DNA of 64,000 nucleotides from Chionoecetes opilio (lineage: Eukaryota > Arthropoda > Malacostraca > Decapoda > Majidae): the NCBI GenBank assembly GCA_016584305.1, contig JACEEZ010007196.1, forward strand, positions 82,501 through 146,500. Reading direction: 5' to 3'. The notes below the pieces were generated by a model that made no database searches, was not told the DNA's origin, and saw only the letters and a list, made by a program, of their open reading frames with translations. This document shows positions 50,825-62,089 of this stretch, in pieces. Every line of letters starts with the position of its first letter. Position 1 is the stretch's first letter. Both the position numbers and the translations under genes were made by a program.

Positions 50825-51890
50825 ATTTGATGGGGCGCCTGGGGCCCCAGCCCCGCCAACTCCTGCGGAATATTTACACATCTAAACTTGTCAGAAAACC
50901 AAGGTTAAATATTAGCACAGATGCCGCTCAGCAGGTCAAGCAAGGGTCTTACCTCACTTGTGCCTGCTTCCAGCGCGGTGCACACACACGTGGTAGTGGT
51001 AACAGTAGTAGTGGTCGCCTCTTTCCAGGGTTTTCTTGGTGTCTGTAATGTTGTCAAGCTCGGCTTCGCGGTCTTGCCTTGTTGGTTTTTGGCGCCAAAA
51101 TTGTTTAGGGGTGGGAGGATTCCAGGATGGATCCTATGAGCCCCAGTGATGTCCACAGGCGCGGCACAGCTGACCTGTCTTCTTCAGGAAGGCACAGGTG
51201 AGGGGTGGACGCCAGCAGCAGGTGTCCAAGGTGGTGGTGGTGACGTTCAGGGCGAGTTGAGAGTGTGTAGCACTAACACACACACGGTGGGCGTGGCCCA
51301 CTGCAGCAGCAAGTGTTCAAGAGCCCTCCGGGGGCGGGAGGCTCCTGCCCCAGGCCACTGAGGCTCAGGCGCTCAGCAGGAGTCAGGGCACAGACAGACA
51401 CTTCACGTCAGACACAGACACTACAGACAGGCAGTTGTTGTTGTTGAAAGGCAGTGATGTCGAAGTCGACGATATTCGCCCTGGTGTACAGCCGTGAAGT
51501 AATCACAGTCTCGAGAGTTGATTAGTCTTCCTCAGGAAGGCACAGGTGAGGCGGATGACGGTGGGGCGTTGTGATGGGTGGACGGCAGCGGCGGCCAGCA
51601 GGGTGGGCAGGTCAAAGGTTGTGACGTTCAGGGCGATGAGTTGACCACGTAGAACTAGAAGTTGTCGGTGGGAGTGGAAGCGAGGACTGTGGACACAGCA
51701 GCAGGAAGTGCTTATCGCTCGTGGACGTGACTTATCAGTCGTCACGTGAGGGCAGGGCCGCAGGGATGTGAACTTGTGTAGCCCACATTATCGTACCGAG
51801 CCACCAAAATTATCGTATTTTCAGATAGATAATTATCGTAGGTACAACCTTATAAATATGTAGGTAAAATAATATATAGTCATTAAATTA
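50825..51890. repeat. Non-coding sequence related to the pogo-like element's interior
   Basis: 51120-51240 and 51500-51560 both contain ttcaggaaggcacaggtgag-type sequence, as at 24831 and 36530. 51775-51860 repeats the cccacattatcgtaccgagc motif of 23703 and 35408, and 51840-51890 resembles the nested small MITE. These pieces look like scattered remnants of the same family. No gene is supported. Confidence 0.6.
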
Positions 51891-52001
51891 CTTTAACATC
51901 ATTGATTTCAGCATTCCACATATAAAAATATTTCCTCTTTTCACCAAAATATATAATATATCCAATCATGACACAGAAAGAACTCTTAGATCTCTACCAG
52001 C

Positions 52002-52260
<259 letters not shown>

Positions 52261-52550
52261 AACTCTACGTAGCTATAGGTAGGTAGTAAGTACCATCCTC
52301 AAAAGAAAATAGGAATTCCTGTTTTTTTATCCCCTGTGTCAGCTGGCGCTTATAATTATAGTGTGTCAGTTGTCATCGACTTATCATATCATCTGTATCA
52401 TATCACTGCACAAGTGGCACATGCCAAAACTACAGTGATAAAAGTGCTTCTAGGTAGGAGACTGCTAGGCTAGGAGATTAATAAGATTCTAATTTAATTA
52501 TAGCGCGTTTTCGCGACGTTCACCGCCCTGCTGGTCCAGTCCAGTACGGA
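52261..52550. other. Spacer between two TIR elements
   Basis: AT-rich, no gene. It ends with the left target-site copy agtacgga at 52543-52550. Confidence 0.6.
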
Positions 52551-53052
52551 CAGTGGCGTCACCAGGAAAAAAAAATTTGGGGGGCTTTTTAGCCCCGGGT
52601 GGTGATGAGCGAGCGCAGCGAGCCTATCCAGCTGGGGGTCGGGGGTAATTTTGAAAATTAATCAGTTCCAGGGTAATTTTGAGGCCCAAAAAAGAGAAGA
52701 AAGTGGAATTAAGCTTTAATTACATGACACATAAATTAATAGAGTTATACCATGCATCATACCATATTAACTAAATTTCATAATTTGAAGAAAATTTTTA
52801 TTCTGTTTATAAAAAATAATAAAATTGCCATTTTTCTCTCTCCACTAACAAACACACAGGAATTGCACAATGTATGTTTTTGGTTTGTTTCTCAGTAAGG
52901 TTTTATCTTGATATGAAAAAAATATATAAATATAAACTTACAATATATTCAAGGTATTTCCCTTTATTGCACAAAAACAGGTAGGCTACATGGGATACTG
53001 TAGTTAAACAGAATAAAGTACATGATCATGATAAAGTAACTAAAAGCCGATT

Positions 53053-53278
53053 TAACCTGCCTCCCACTGCCTTACCCTGGCACCCACTGCCTTAACCTGC
53101 ATACCCCTGTGTTAACCTGCCTCCCGTCCTGTGTTACCCTGCCTCTCACTGCCTTACCCTGGCTCCCACTGCCTTAACCTGCCTCCCATCCTGTGCTAAC
53201 CTGCCTCCCGTCCTGTGTTACCCTGCCACCCACTGCCTTACCCTGGCTCCCACTGCCTTAATCTGCCTCCCGTCCTGT
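53053..53278. repeat. Minisatellite ctgcctcccactgccttacc, left
   Basis: Tandem units of about 22-30 bp alternating ctgcctcccactgcctta, ccctggctcccactgcctta and acctgcctcccgtcctgtgt. Its twin at 55604-55868 lies in the same orientation at the other end of the element. Confidence 0.93.
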
Positions 53279-53282
53279 AGTG

Positions 53283-53400
53283 AGGCAGCTTAGCACCGAA
53301 TTTCAAAGGGATGGGGACATGCCGGATAAAAGCACCAAATTTTGATCAGGCAATCTTCAGGGTCCCAGCTCTGATTCTATAACCGGCGCCAAGCGATACG
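53283..53400. repeat. Inner inverted repeat, left arm
   Basis: aggcagcttag, gatggggacatgccggataa and attctataaccggcgccaa return inverted at 55490-55600. The repeat sits just inside the minisatellites and encloses the gene and the SINE. Confidence 0.8.
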
Positions 53401-53789
53401 ACCACTCTTATGCTTCTACGATACATTTTTGTAATGTGAGCAATTTAACACATACGAAAATCAAGAAAAATGTAAACTTCTTTCAGACCGTGCGTATATT
53501 TACCCAACATGGTGCAAAATTGCCATGTTTCTTGTTTTAAGGTATTTTCTGGTTATGGTTGCTCATTATTTGGCCCATTAGGGTGTTTATAATTCAATCA
53601 CATGAAATAATCATACTTAGTACACAATTAAGTAGGAGAGAAAAGCATGAAGGTCAGTTAAAAGGGTTTTTTAATGAGGAATCTGTTTAACAACTGGACT
53701 TTAAAACATGGAAACATGCAGTGTTAATGTCTAAATCCCTTCTCTGCACAAAATTCAATTACTACATTTCACACAAAGGGCCGGCTAAG

Positions 53790-54957
53790 CTACTTTTTCA
53801 CATCGGCAGCTGCAAAGTTATTTTGCACTTCCACCGCGCTTCTTGCATGAGCACGTCCTCCACACGTGCCCCATGGCGCTTTTGCAACCATTGATCAGTC
53901 CGCTGCAGGCCTGGGATGCCACAGGCAGGTTGGAGCACACAGGACGCCAGGTCTTCGTTGCACTCTCTAAGAGTCCATCCAACCCCCTCCCTGAGGTTGG
54001 AGGCTTTGCTCACAATGATCACTGGTTGCCAGATTCCAGCTTGGTAGACTCCCCCGCAGTGTGTGCTGCAGAAGGGCTTCTTGCGTTGGGGAATGTTCCC
54101 CCCATTGTCCTTTTTTTTCTGGGAGAAAGAGTTCCCTACGTGCCTCGTTCACAGAGTCCAATTTTGCTCTTCTTATTGTAGATGATCAGGGTTTAAAGCG
54201 CTCGAGCAACGGGAAATTTCCTTGCAGTTCACTGTCACAGTCATGTAAGGTGATCATGGGGTTTGTTGAAGGCTTCCGTCCCTCCACGTAGGCATTCCAA
54301 GCCTCCCATACCGATTTCTTCCCTTTGCCAAAGAAAGCGGAAGTTGTGTCGCAGCCCGTGAAGCTGTGGAACATAGGCAGTGCCGTTTGACCTATCTTTT
54401 CCCAGAAGCATGCATATGGCATTGATACCCCAGGTACATGAAGTTCTTTCCAGTTCCAAAGGCTACCCAGATGGCTGCCATCTGTTTGCTGGCTGGTCAG
54501 GGAAGGGATACTTTCCTATCAGTATGACAACGACGTCTGTGTCGACAGTGCGTACCAAACAGGGGGGTGCACCCCTTTGTCCAGCGCATCTTCAGGTGAA
54601 CGACAATCCTTTGATCGGCCTCTTCATGGTCAATCGTGGCATGGAAGGGGTTTCGGAACCTCTCCCTGATCACATCTGTGCCCTGATGTTATGAAGACCT
54701 CCTTTCCGTCTGGCCAGTCATTTGGAGCCGACTTTGTCTGAAAGGAACTGGAAAAGCTCCTCCTTGTTTGTGGAATCCCGGAGGAAGTCGGGGCCAGTTT
54801 GCTGGGCACCTTGGTTGGACCCCCGACCTTTCTCCGCACCCCTTTTTCCCCTTTTCTCTCTAGTTGACTCCTTGATACTGCTGGGCAATGTAGCTGTCCC
54901 CAGCCAAAATCGACTCTTCTGCAGGTTTAAAGTAGCTTCAGGATGTGGGGGATGCAA
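53790..54957 (-). pseudogene. PIN/XPG-nuclease-like protein with Cys-rich tail, decayed
   Basis: Read from 54957 down. A basic region is followed by FLRDSTNKEELFQFLSDKV near 54760; then GKEVFITSG; HEEADQRIVVHLKM near 54610; TVDTDVVVILIG near 54530; and MFHSFTGCDTTSAFFGKGKK near 54370-54310. HTLRGSLPSWNL follows near 54050, and a Cys-rich tail with CSGLINGCKSAMGHVWRTCSCKK ends with CSCRCE near 53800. The Asp-rich core resembles PIN/FEN1/XPG nuclease folds, and the order matches a large uncharacterised protein family I recall from cnidarians, molluscs and fish. Several frameshifts (for example near 54555, 54190 and 53960) make it inactive. Its role as a transposase is inference from its place inside the element; Academ transposons are one group known to carry XPG-like nucleases. 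Confidence 0.65.
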
Positions 54958-55106
54958 ACGCCATTAGCATTGAAGGGTGGTGACATTAGTATGAGGAAGC
55001 AGATACACCACAGCAAACCGTCGAGAATTCTTGCATCAGAAACGGCGGTGTAATATGCATTTAAATTAAAAAAAAAAAAAAGTTCTATTATGCAGGCTAT
55101 CCTATC

Positions 55107-55461
55107 GGGGAGGCGGTAGCAGTGGTTAGCGTCCTTCAGTGGCGTTTCTCGGTGACCCGAGTTCGATCCCCGAAGAAACCAAAATCTTTTCTGCACCGTC
55201 CCAGTGGCCTAAGAACACCCACATGCCCTGCCCATTAACTCTACCTTCGATTGCGAGTGCATCGGATGACACAGGGGGGCGGCATGAGCCTCTAATCACA
55301 GGCGTCACTTATAAAAATCCTGCCTGCGCCACCACGGACGAGGGCCAACCATCACAGCCCTCAAGTGAACCTCCGGGGCTTAACTACCGGGCCCTGGGTC
55401 ACTATTGCCTACAGGCGCTATAGGCACAAAATGTTAAAAAATAAAAAAAATAAAAAATAAA
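55107..55461 (+). mobile_element. tRNA-derived SINE family L, copy 4
   Basis: ggggaggcggtagcagtggt and gagttcgatccccg heads, the same body, and an A-rich tail with T interruptions. It is inserted between the PIN-like gene and the right inner repeat. Confidence 0.92.
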
Positions 55462-55489
55462 GATTGTGTTTAAAAAAAAAATGTTCGGA

Positions 55490-55600
55490 TCCGTTGGCGC
55501 CGGTTTCTAGAATTGAAGCTTGGAGTTCTGAGGGGAAAACCTGGAAAAAAATGTGTTTCTTTTATCCGGCATGTCCCCATCAACTACCTAAGCTGCCTCA
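55490..55600. repeat. Inner inverted repeat, right arm
   Basis: Inverse of 53283-53400: gttggcgccggtttctagaa, cttttatccggcatgtcccc and ctaagctgcctc. Confidence 0.8.
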
Positions 55601-55603
55601 CTA

Positions 55604-55868
55604 CTGTGTTAACCCGCCTCCCGTCCCTGTGTTACCCTGCCACCCACTGCTTAACCTGCATCCCACTGGTGTTAACCTGCCTCCCGTCCGGTGTTACCCT
55701 GCCTCCCAATGGGCCCTTACCCCGGCTCCCACTGCCTTTACCTGCCTACCACTGTGTTAACAATGCCTCCCGTTCTGGTTTTCCCTGCCTCCCACTGCCT
55801 TACCCTGGCTCCCACTGCCTTACCCTGGCTCCCCCTGCCTTAACCTGCCTACCCTGTGTTAAACCTGC
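55604..55868. repeat. Minisatellite, right twin
   Basis: Same units and the same orientation as 53053-53278, although the flanking repeats are inverted. The Pro/Leu/Thr ORFs across it are spurious. Confidence 0.93.
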
Positions 55869-56329
55869 CAAGGTGAATTTCAAGGTTTGTTAGCAAACAT
55901 ATTCAACATTTAAATGAAACATCAAAACCAATTTTTCTATAAAAGTGTGAAAAAATAAGGTTTTGCTCTGGCATGGAAAATTGGATAAATATCCTTTTTA
56001 TTGTTTTTGGTAGCAGGCTACTAGCAGCAATTTTGGGGGGGGCTGAGTCCTTGACTTGGGGGGGCTAAGTCCCCCTTAGCCCCCGCGGTGACGCCACTGA
56101 GTACGGACCGGGGTGGGCATTTTCGAAGGGGCTCTAAACTACACCCTCCTTAGCTCCTAAGACCGACTTAGTTATACCGGGCCAAGAAGATTACTAAGAA
56201 AGCATTTTTCGGGCGTCATCTTAGCCTCGTGTAAGGGGACAGAAGGCCAACCCTTCTTAGTGCCACCTAACCAATCAGCGCGGGGCGACACAAGTCTATT
56301 TGGCGGGAAATACGTATACCACGCCGAGT

Positions 56330-56423
56330 GTCTCTCTCTCTCTCCTCTCTCTCTCCCTTTTCCTCCTCCTCTCTTTCTCTCTCCTCTCTCTCTCTCTCTT
56401 TTTCCCTTTCTCTCTCTTTCCCT

Positions 56424-56476
<53 letters not shown>

Positions 56477-56635
56477 CCCCTCTCTCTCTCTCCTCTCTCT
56501 TCTCTCTCTCCTCTCTCCTCTCTCCTCTCTCTCTCTCCTTTTTTTTTTCTATTATTTTTTCTCCCTCCTTTTCCCTTTCTCCTTGGTTCCCAGATATGTA
56601 TTCTGCTAGTCACAGTCGTGTACAGCCGAGGAGTG

Positions 56636-56680
<45 letters not shown>

Positions 56681-56712
56681 CTCTCCCCTCTCTCTCCCCT
56701 CTCCTCTCTCTC

Positions 56713-56764
<52 letters not shown>

Positions 56765-56788
56765 CCCCTCTTTTCCCTCCTCTCTCTC

Positions 56789-56834
<46 letters not shown>

Positions 56835-56854
56835 TCTCTCTCTCTCTCTCTCCT

Positions 56855-56894
<40 letters not shown>

Positions 56895-56913
56895 CTCCCC
56901 TCCTCTCTCCTCT

Positions 56914-56994
<81 letters not shown>

Positions 56995-57013
56995 CCTCTC
57001 TCTCTCTCTCTTT

Positions 57014-57076
<63 letters not shown>

Positions 57077-57109
57077 CTCTTCTCTCTCTCTCTCTCTCTC
57101 TCTTCCCCT

Positions 57110-57169
<60 letters not shown>

Positions 57170-57339
57170 CTCTCTCTCTTCCCCTCTCTCCTCTCTCTCT
57201 CTCTTTTCTCTCTCTCTCTCTCTCTTCTTTTCTCTCTCTCTCCCCTCTCTCCTCCTCTCTCTCTCCCCTCTTCTCTCTCTCTCTTTTCCTCTCTCTCTCT
57301 TTTCTCTCTCTCTCTCCTCTTCTCTCTTTTCCCCTTCCC

Positions 57340-57395
<56 letters not shown>

Positions 57396-57419
57396 CTCTC
57401 TCTCTCTCTCTCTCTCTCT
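56330..57419. repeat. (CT)n satellite-like array, about 1.1 kb
   Basis: Almost pure pyrimidine on the plus strand. It is interrupted at about 56541-56636 by a unique stretch (agatatgtattctgctagtc) ending in gaggagtgtctctc, which mirrors the start of the array (gccgagtgtctctc at 56325). The unique stretch resembles the sequence after the array (57425-57505), so it is a two-unit higher-order repeat. ORFs of Ser-Leu and Arg-Glu up to 418 aa are artefacts. Confidence 0.97.
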
Positions 57420-59482
57420 TCCTTTTTTTTTCTTCTATTATTTCTTCTCCTTCCTCTTCCTTTCTCTTTTTCATCCTCCACACACATATCATAGCCAGTA
57501 TGTGATATTATCGTGAATAACGACACTTTTTTTTTCTGGTGTGTTTTGATATGTTTAGAATTAATCTGCTAACCGTTTCTGTCGCAAATCAATCTATTCC
57601 GCCCCGCCCACCCTATTATATAGTATATATATAGCCCACCCTATAATATATATACATAATGTATTATACAGCCTAATATAACTATATACAGTCTAAATAT
57701 ATAATATATAACCAATAATATAACCATTGTTGTTATGGTGACGGAGAAAATTGCGGGCTAAGACGACCCCAACCCTGCCTTAGTTTACACTCGCTGCACT
57801 GTAGGGCTACACAGGAAGAGTTACGGCTATCAACAATAATTTGTAAAAACAGGTCAAATGCAGTCTTGTAAGGACATATGAATGACAGGAATTCTGCGAT
57901 TGATGTAAGTTGTTCAGGTTCTTTAAATGTATATTTTTTCACTAGGGGTTTATCTCATGTTTTTAATCACCTTAATTGACTGAGTATGCAACTGCAAATT
58001 AATGCCTTCAATTTTTGTTCAGACAAAAATGTCTGTCTTTTAGGACAGAGAGCTGAAATACCACAAAAATCGCACATGAGTGTTTGGAAAATGACGGTCT
58101 AATTCGCTAATGAAAGTCTGATACTTGATGTAACTGTAATGTAACTTGATGTATTACAGTAGTAATTTATTACTGAAATATCTTAGTATAAGAGACTTTC
58201 GTCTTTTATAAAGAGAAGGCTGTAATATACGGGGATATTCATTAATAGAAATAGAGGCATTGCATGTAGTTTTATGGTGTGGGTGTGGACGGGTGCAAGG
58301 GGATGTGGATGTCTAGGTCTCTTTTATCAAAAAGTTATCTGTTCTTGCTTCCTTTTAAGTGTTGAGGGTGGAAGTGGGGAAATCTAGGATTGTGGGGGGT
58401 AGCGGCTGTGGGAAATATGGGATTGTGGTTTGTTGATGTATGGAAGGATAACCTAGGATGATAATGATGGTGGTGGTGACTGAAGAGATGGAGGAGAAGG
58501 GGATGGTGGGAAGGGAAGAAGTGAACCAAGAGACCTTAATAAGTGACGTGTCGTAAGAATCTTCCAAACACCTTCATTGTTAACACTACAAACCCTGGCG
58601 TGCGTTGTTAGTGGTGAGTGTGTTGTTGTGGCGGGTGTGAGGGGCTGTGAGGGTGTGTGAGCATGGTGGGATTCAAAAATTTTAAGAAAAAGGTTCTCTC
58701 ACTAAGGTCTCACTAACAACTGGTTCTCTCACTACCACAGTCATTTTCGTCATGTCAGCCTTTGCCTCTTCCACTTTTTGTTCTATTTGCCCCCACCCAT
58801 CAGCACTACAATGCTGTCAAAAACCCTACACGGCTGTTTCAGAATGCATCGAAACTATTGGACTTATTTTGTTGTCTCGGTCCTATGCCTATATATGGCA
58901 TATTTATAGTTTTCAAAACGGTTATCAAAGTGATCTTGACATATTTAAGATCACCATTCCTTATGTCGTGAGGCGTGACTACAGAAAATAATAACTACAA
59001 TCTCAAAAAAAAAAAAAATCCTACCAGAAATGGAGAAGTAAACAAAACGTTCGAATCAGTGATGCCACATTCCCTTTCCCTTCCTCACTGGGGACTCAGT
59101 GTTACCAACTCCAAATAACTTGGGAAATATAGCTAATGTTCGTCTTGAACCCGTGTTTTGGCTCCACCCACATCAAATTTCTGGTTTTAGTGGTGTTTTT
59201 GACTATCAAATCCCCAGTAACAGTTTATGGGGGGGTTTCTACCAAAATAAGTTATAAGAAAAAGGGGTGTCCATGGGGAAAAAAGTTTGGGAGAACCCTT
59301 GATTTAAGCTAAAAAAGGGTTTTCCCCGGGATTAATGAAATTCCAAGAACAGGTTCTTACGACCGATGCGAACCGACCTTTGAATCCCTTTTACTGTGTG
59401 TGAGGTTGGGAGGGTGTGTTTACGTCCGTCTGCTGTCCCTGTGTCGCCCCTCGCCTCGCCCGCCACCCCCGCAAAACACACT
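57420..59482. other. No gene recognised
   Basis: Contains a TA-rich imperfect repeat at 57610-57720, a G/T-rich stretch at 58270-58660 and short ORFs without motifs (for example 58752-58991 plus, 79 aa). 57535-57610 weakly resembles the aattaatctg part of the unit's left flank. From about 59220 the text shows homopolymer-type noise. Confidence 0.5.
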
Positions 59483-59944
59483 ACGTAAACCTTACGTTTT
59501 GAGAAGGTAGCGTTTTTTGGGGACGTTAGGAAAATTCGTAATATATACTAAATCATACGTTCACTCTTGAATTGTTTATGTTGTATTTAGGTAGTGTTTG
59601 GTTACGTCGCTACGATACGTTTTTTAACGTAATTAATACGATATCTATAAGGTGTTTCTTCTACTAATAAGTACGTAGTGGTTTTACGTTTCAATTACGA
59701 TTTATAACATCATGATTTTAACGTGATATTAGAGGGTTCAAAAGTTATTAACATAATGAATACGTGGATACATATGTTAAAGATACGTAAGTATAACGTT
59801 AATTTGACATAAACCGTTATCCACGTGAATTATAACGTTCGTTATGGTGAAATCAGGTGACTTATACAGGTAGATCTATAGACACGAAATAACGTACAAA
59901 AATACGTAGAACATTCACGTGACAAAAAACACCTTTTTAGCACG
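59483..59944. other. ACGT-word island in AT-rich sequence
   Basis: The tetramer ACGT occurs 19 times in 462 bases, as tacgta, aacgtt, cacgtg and ttacgtt, in otherwise AT-rich sequence. The words are irregularly spaced, so it is not a simple tandem repeat. No ORF. Function is unknown. Confidence 0.7.
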
Positions 59945-60599
59945 TTTATAGCACCTTTTAATTATTTTTTTAAATTTACGATTTTGGGGACGGAAATACA
60001 TATGGTTTACATTCAAATACGGTTGCTTGGATGAAGAAATTTAATTTGAAGTAAATAGAAATTTCAGGCAGGGCCCTAAGGTTATTATGCATGTACGTTT
60101 CTTATTTATAGTCTATGTAGAAGCGTTTTCTATTTGTTTAATATTAGAGAAAATGTTTAAATTTAAAACGGTATAAGTTCTAGTAAATCAAATTGTATTA
60201 TTTGTTATGCTTATTATATAATCAAATGTTATGATTTCAAACTTTTAAACGGTAAACTTAAAATATATTCAAAACTTTAATTAATAAAAAAGTCACATAC
60301 ATGATCGATATTATGGGATAGTGGGACTACTTAGATTTTTATTTTTGTAGGATTCAAATATATCTGAAGGGAGTATGTTTTTCACATTGACAACGAGGAT
60401 CATTTAAGTAAAAGCTAACCTACTGTGGCAAGACATAATGATCACCTCATAAACAGGGCGGGCACTAGTGAGGAATCTTTACTGGTGGGCTGGTGCACGT
60501 TTTGCACAAATTACTCGCTGTATAATTATTTACACAACTATACATCTTCCAACTCGAAGGAGCTGTATAGCAAGAACTGTTGCAGAAAGGTAGGCTAAT
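59945..60599. other. AT-rich, no gene recognised
   Basis: Low GC, no repeat boundary and no ORF of interest. Confidence 0.5.
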
Positions 60600-60990
60600 A
60601 TATGGTACGTACCAGGGGGCTACATTCAGAGAGGCTTACTCTCGGTCTGCACGACCTAGCGACTTCCAACAGCTGTTCTGGGCGACTTTTGGCATTCTGC
60701 AGGCACATTTATGACGTAGTTAAAGACTGTTGAGCTGTCAAAATCACACAAACTGCCTCAGGCAGTTGTGTAGAGCACGCAATATACATAAAAATACTCA
60801 TAAATAGAGTATATATGATGTTTTCTGACTCAAGAACTGAACAGGGCAAGTATACAAATGAATTAGGCCATATTACAATGCCATCGCTCGTAATGAGTTT
60901 GTTATGGGGGTGATGGGTCGAGTGGCGAATGTTGGCATCTCACCATGACTCACCACACCATACAACACCACGCACAGCTCCGCGAAACAG
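60600..60990. repeat. Dispersed/tandem repeat R, copy 1
   Basis: Matches 62090-62425 in direct orientation: tctgcacgacctag, ttttggcattctgcaggcac, agctgtcaaaa, gactcaagaac and cagacaaggta. Copy 2 is error-rich. It contains an inner mirror, ctgcctcaggcagttgtg at 60753. Confidence 0.88.
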
Positions 60991-62089
60991 ACAAGGTACA
61001 TTAATATAATTAATTCCTTCTCCTTCTCCTTCTCCTCCCAGCCTTTTCTTGTAGCAGTTGGTGGTAGTTGTGGTATTGGCAGCAGTGATAGTGGTAGTGG
61101 TGGCAGCAGTAATAAAATATAAACCGTGTAAAAACACATTTCAGGGGTTATTGGAGGGTCTTGTCCAAGACGATGTTTGGACGAAAAAAAAACACGGTTT
61201 TATATTTTTTTATTTGCTGCTTCTGCTGCTGCTTTTTGCTGCTGCTGCCACAAAACTGCGCCGGCTGCTGGGGAAAGGGGGGTTGGGAGGAGGAAGAGGG
61301 GGAAAGGAGAAGGAGAGGGAGAAGCAGGGGGTGGATGGGGAAAGGAGGGGAGGGAAAAGAAAAGTCCCTTTTTTTTTTATAGCTTTGGGGGTGGTTGGAG
61401 TGTGGCAGTGGTGATGGTATGGTGGTGGCAGCAAATAAAATATAACCGGTAACAAACTTTCGAAAGTGTTAGGGAGTGGTTTCGTACTATAAAGGACATG
61501 TTTGGACGAAAAAAAACCGCTTATATTTATTGTGCTGCTATTGCTATAACTGCTGCGGCGGCTTAAGGAAAAGGTTAGGAGGGGGAAAGGAGGGGAAAAG
61601 CTGGAGGTGGGGGGAAAAAGGGGAGAAGGGTGGGCTTTTTGGTGTGGATATAATTTGTTTAAAAAACACAGCTGGAGCGTAAACCCTGTGTTTGGCTAAA
61701 ATTTTTTGAAAAAATACTACGTGTTCGCGGGACGGGATTAATTTACTCGTCAGCCAATCCTATCAAACCCCCATAGGACCCGTAGCGCCCTCCCATTCTG
61801 TACCAGAATCCCCGGTTTCCGGGGTTGTACAAAATAGAATTATTTTTAACAAAACACCGGCCCCTTTAACCTTTCTGAAGTCTGCCAAAAGGTTTGGCAA
61901 TGTGCTCGCTAAAGGGTAGTAGAAAGTAGCATAGCAGAAACGTAGGGGGTTTGTAGAAAATGGTTGTAAAAGGTGATGGAATTGTTAAAAAGGATAAAAA
62001 CTTTTTTTAAAAGCGTCCCCAAAGGGGTTCCCAAAAAAGGTTGTAGAAAGGTTGTCATTTTACTAGTGAAATACGTTGTTGGACCACCG
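60991..62089. other. Simple-repeat-rich spacer between the R copies
   Basis: TTCTCC and GGTAGT/GCTGCT trinucleotide-like stretches alternate with a twice-used segment gtttggacgaaaaaaaa (61177 and 61500) and ggtggcagca...aataaaatata. 61640-61765 resembles 63875-64000. ORFs here follow the repeats and carry no domains. Confidence 0.6.

Larger units (their letters stand above)
52551..56099 (-). mobile_element. 3.5 kb TIR element with 8 bp TSD carrying a PIN/XPG-like gene
   Basis: Ends CAGTGGCGTCACC and GGTGACGCCACTG are perfect inverses over 13 bp. The target duplication agtacgga is perfect (52543-52550 and 56100-56107). Subterminal gggggctaag/cttagccccc blocks follow. Inside are two minisatellites of the same sense (53053-53278 and 55604-55868), an inner inverted repeat of about 115 bp (53283-53400 and 55490-55600), a SINE at 55107-55461 and a decayed protein gene on the minus strand. 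Eight-base TSDs and CAGTGGCG ends suggest hAT, but the protein has no hAT motif. Confidence 0.85.

Noticed and set aside
56260..57526. ORFs of up to 418 aa (Ser-Leu-rich plus strand, Arg-Glu-rich minus strand)
   Set aside because: They arise because a CT dinucleotide repeat has no stop codons in several frames; no domain or start context supports a gene.
58752..58991. 79 aa ORF with Cys residues
   Set aside because: No recognisable domain, overlaps another ORF in a different frame and lacks supporting context.
59066..59115. Possible hAT ends cagtgatgccac and cagtgttaccaactcc
   Set aside because: They look like hAT termini, but no inverted partner or 8 bp duplication was found nearby.
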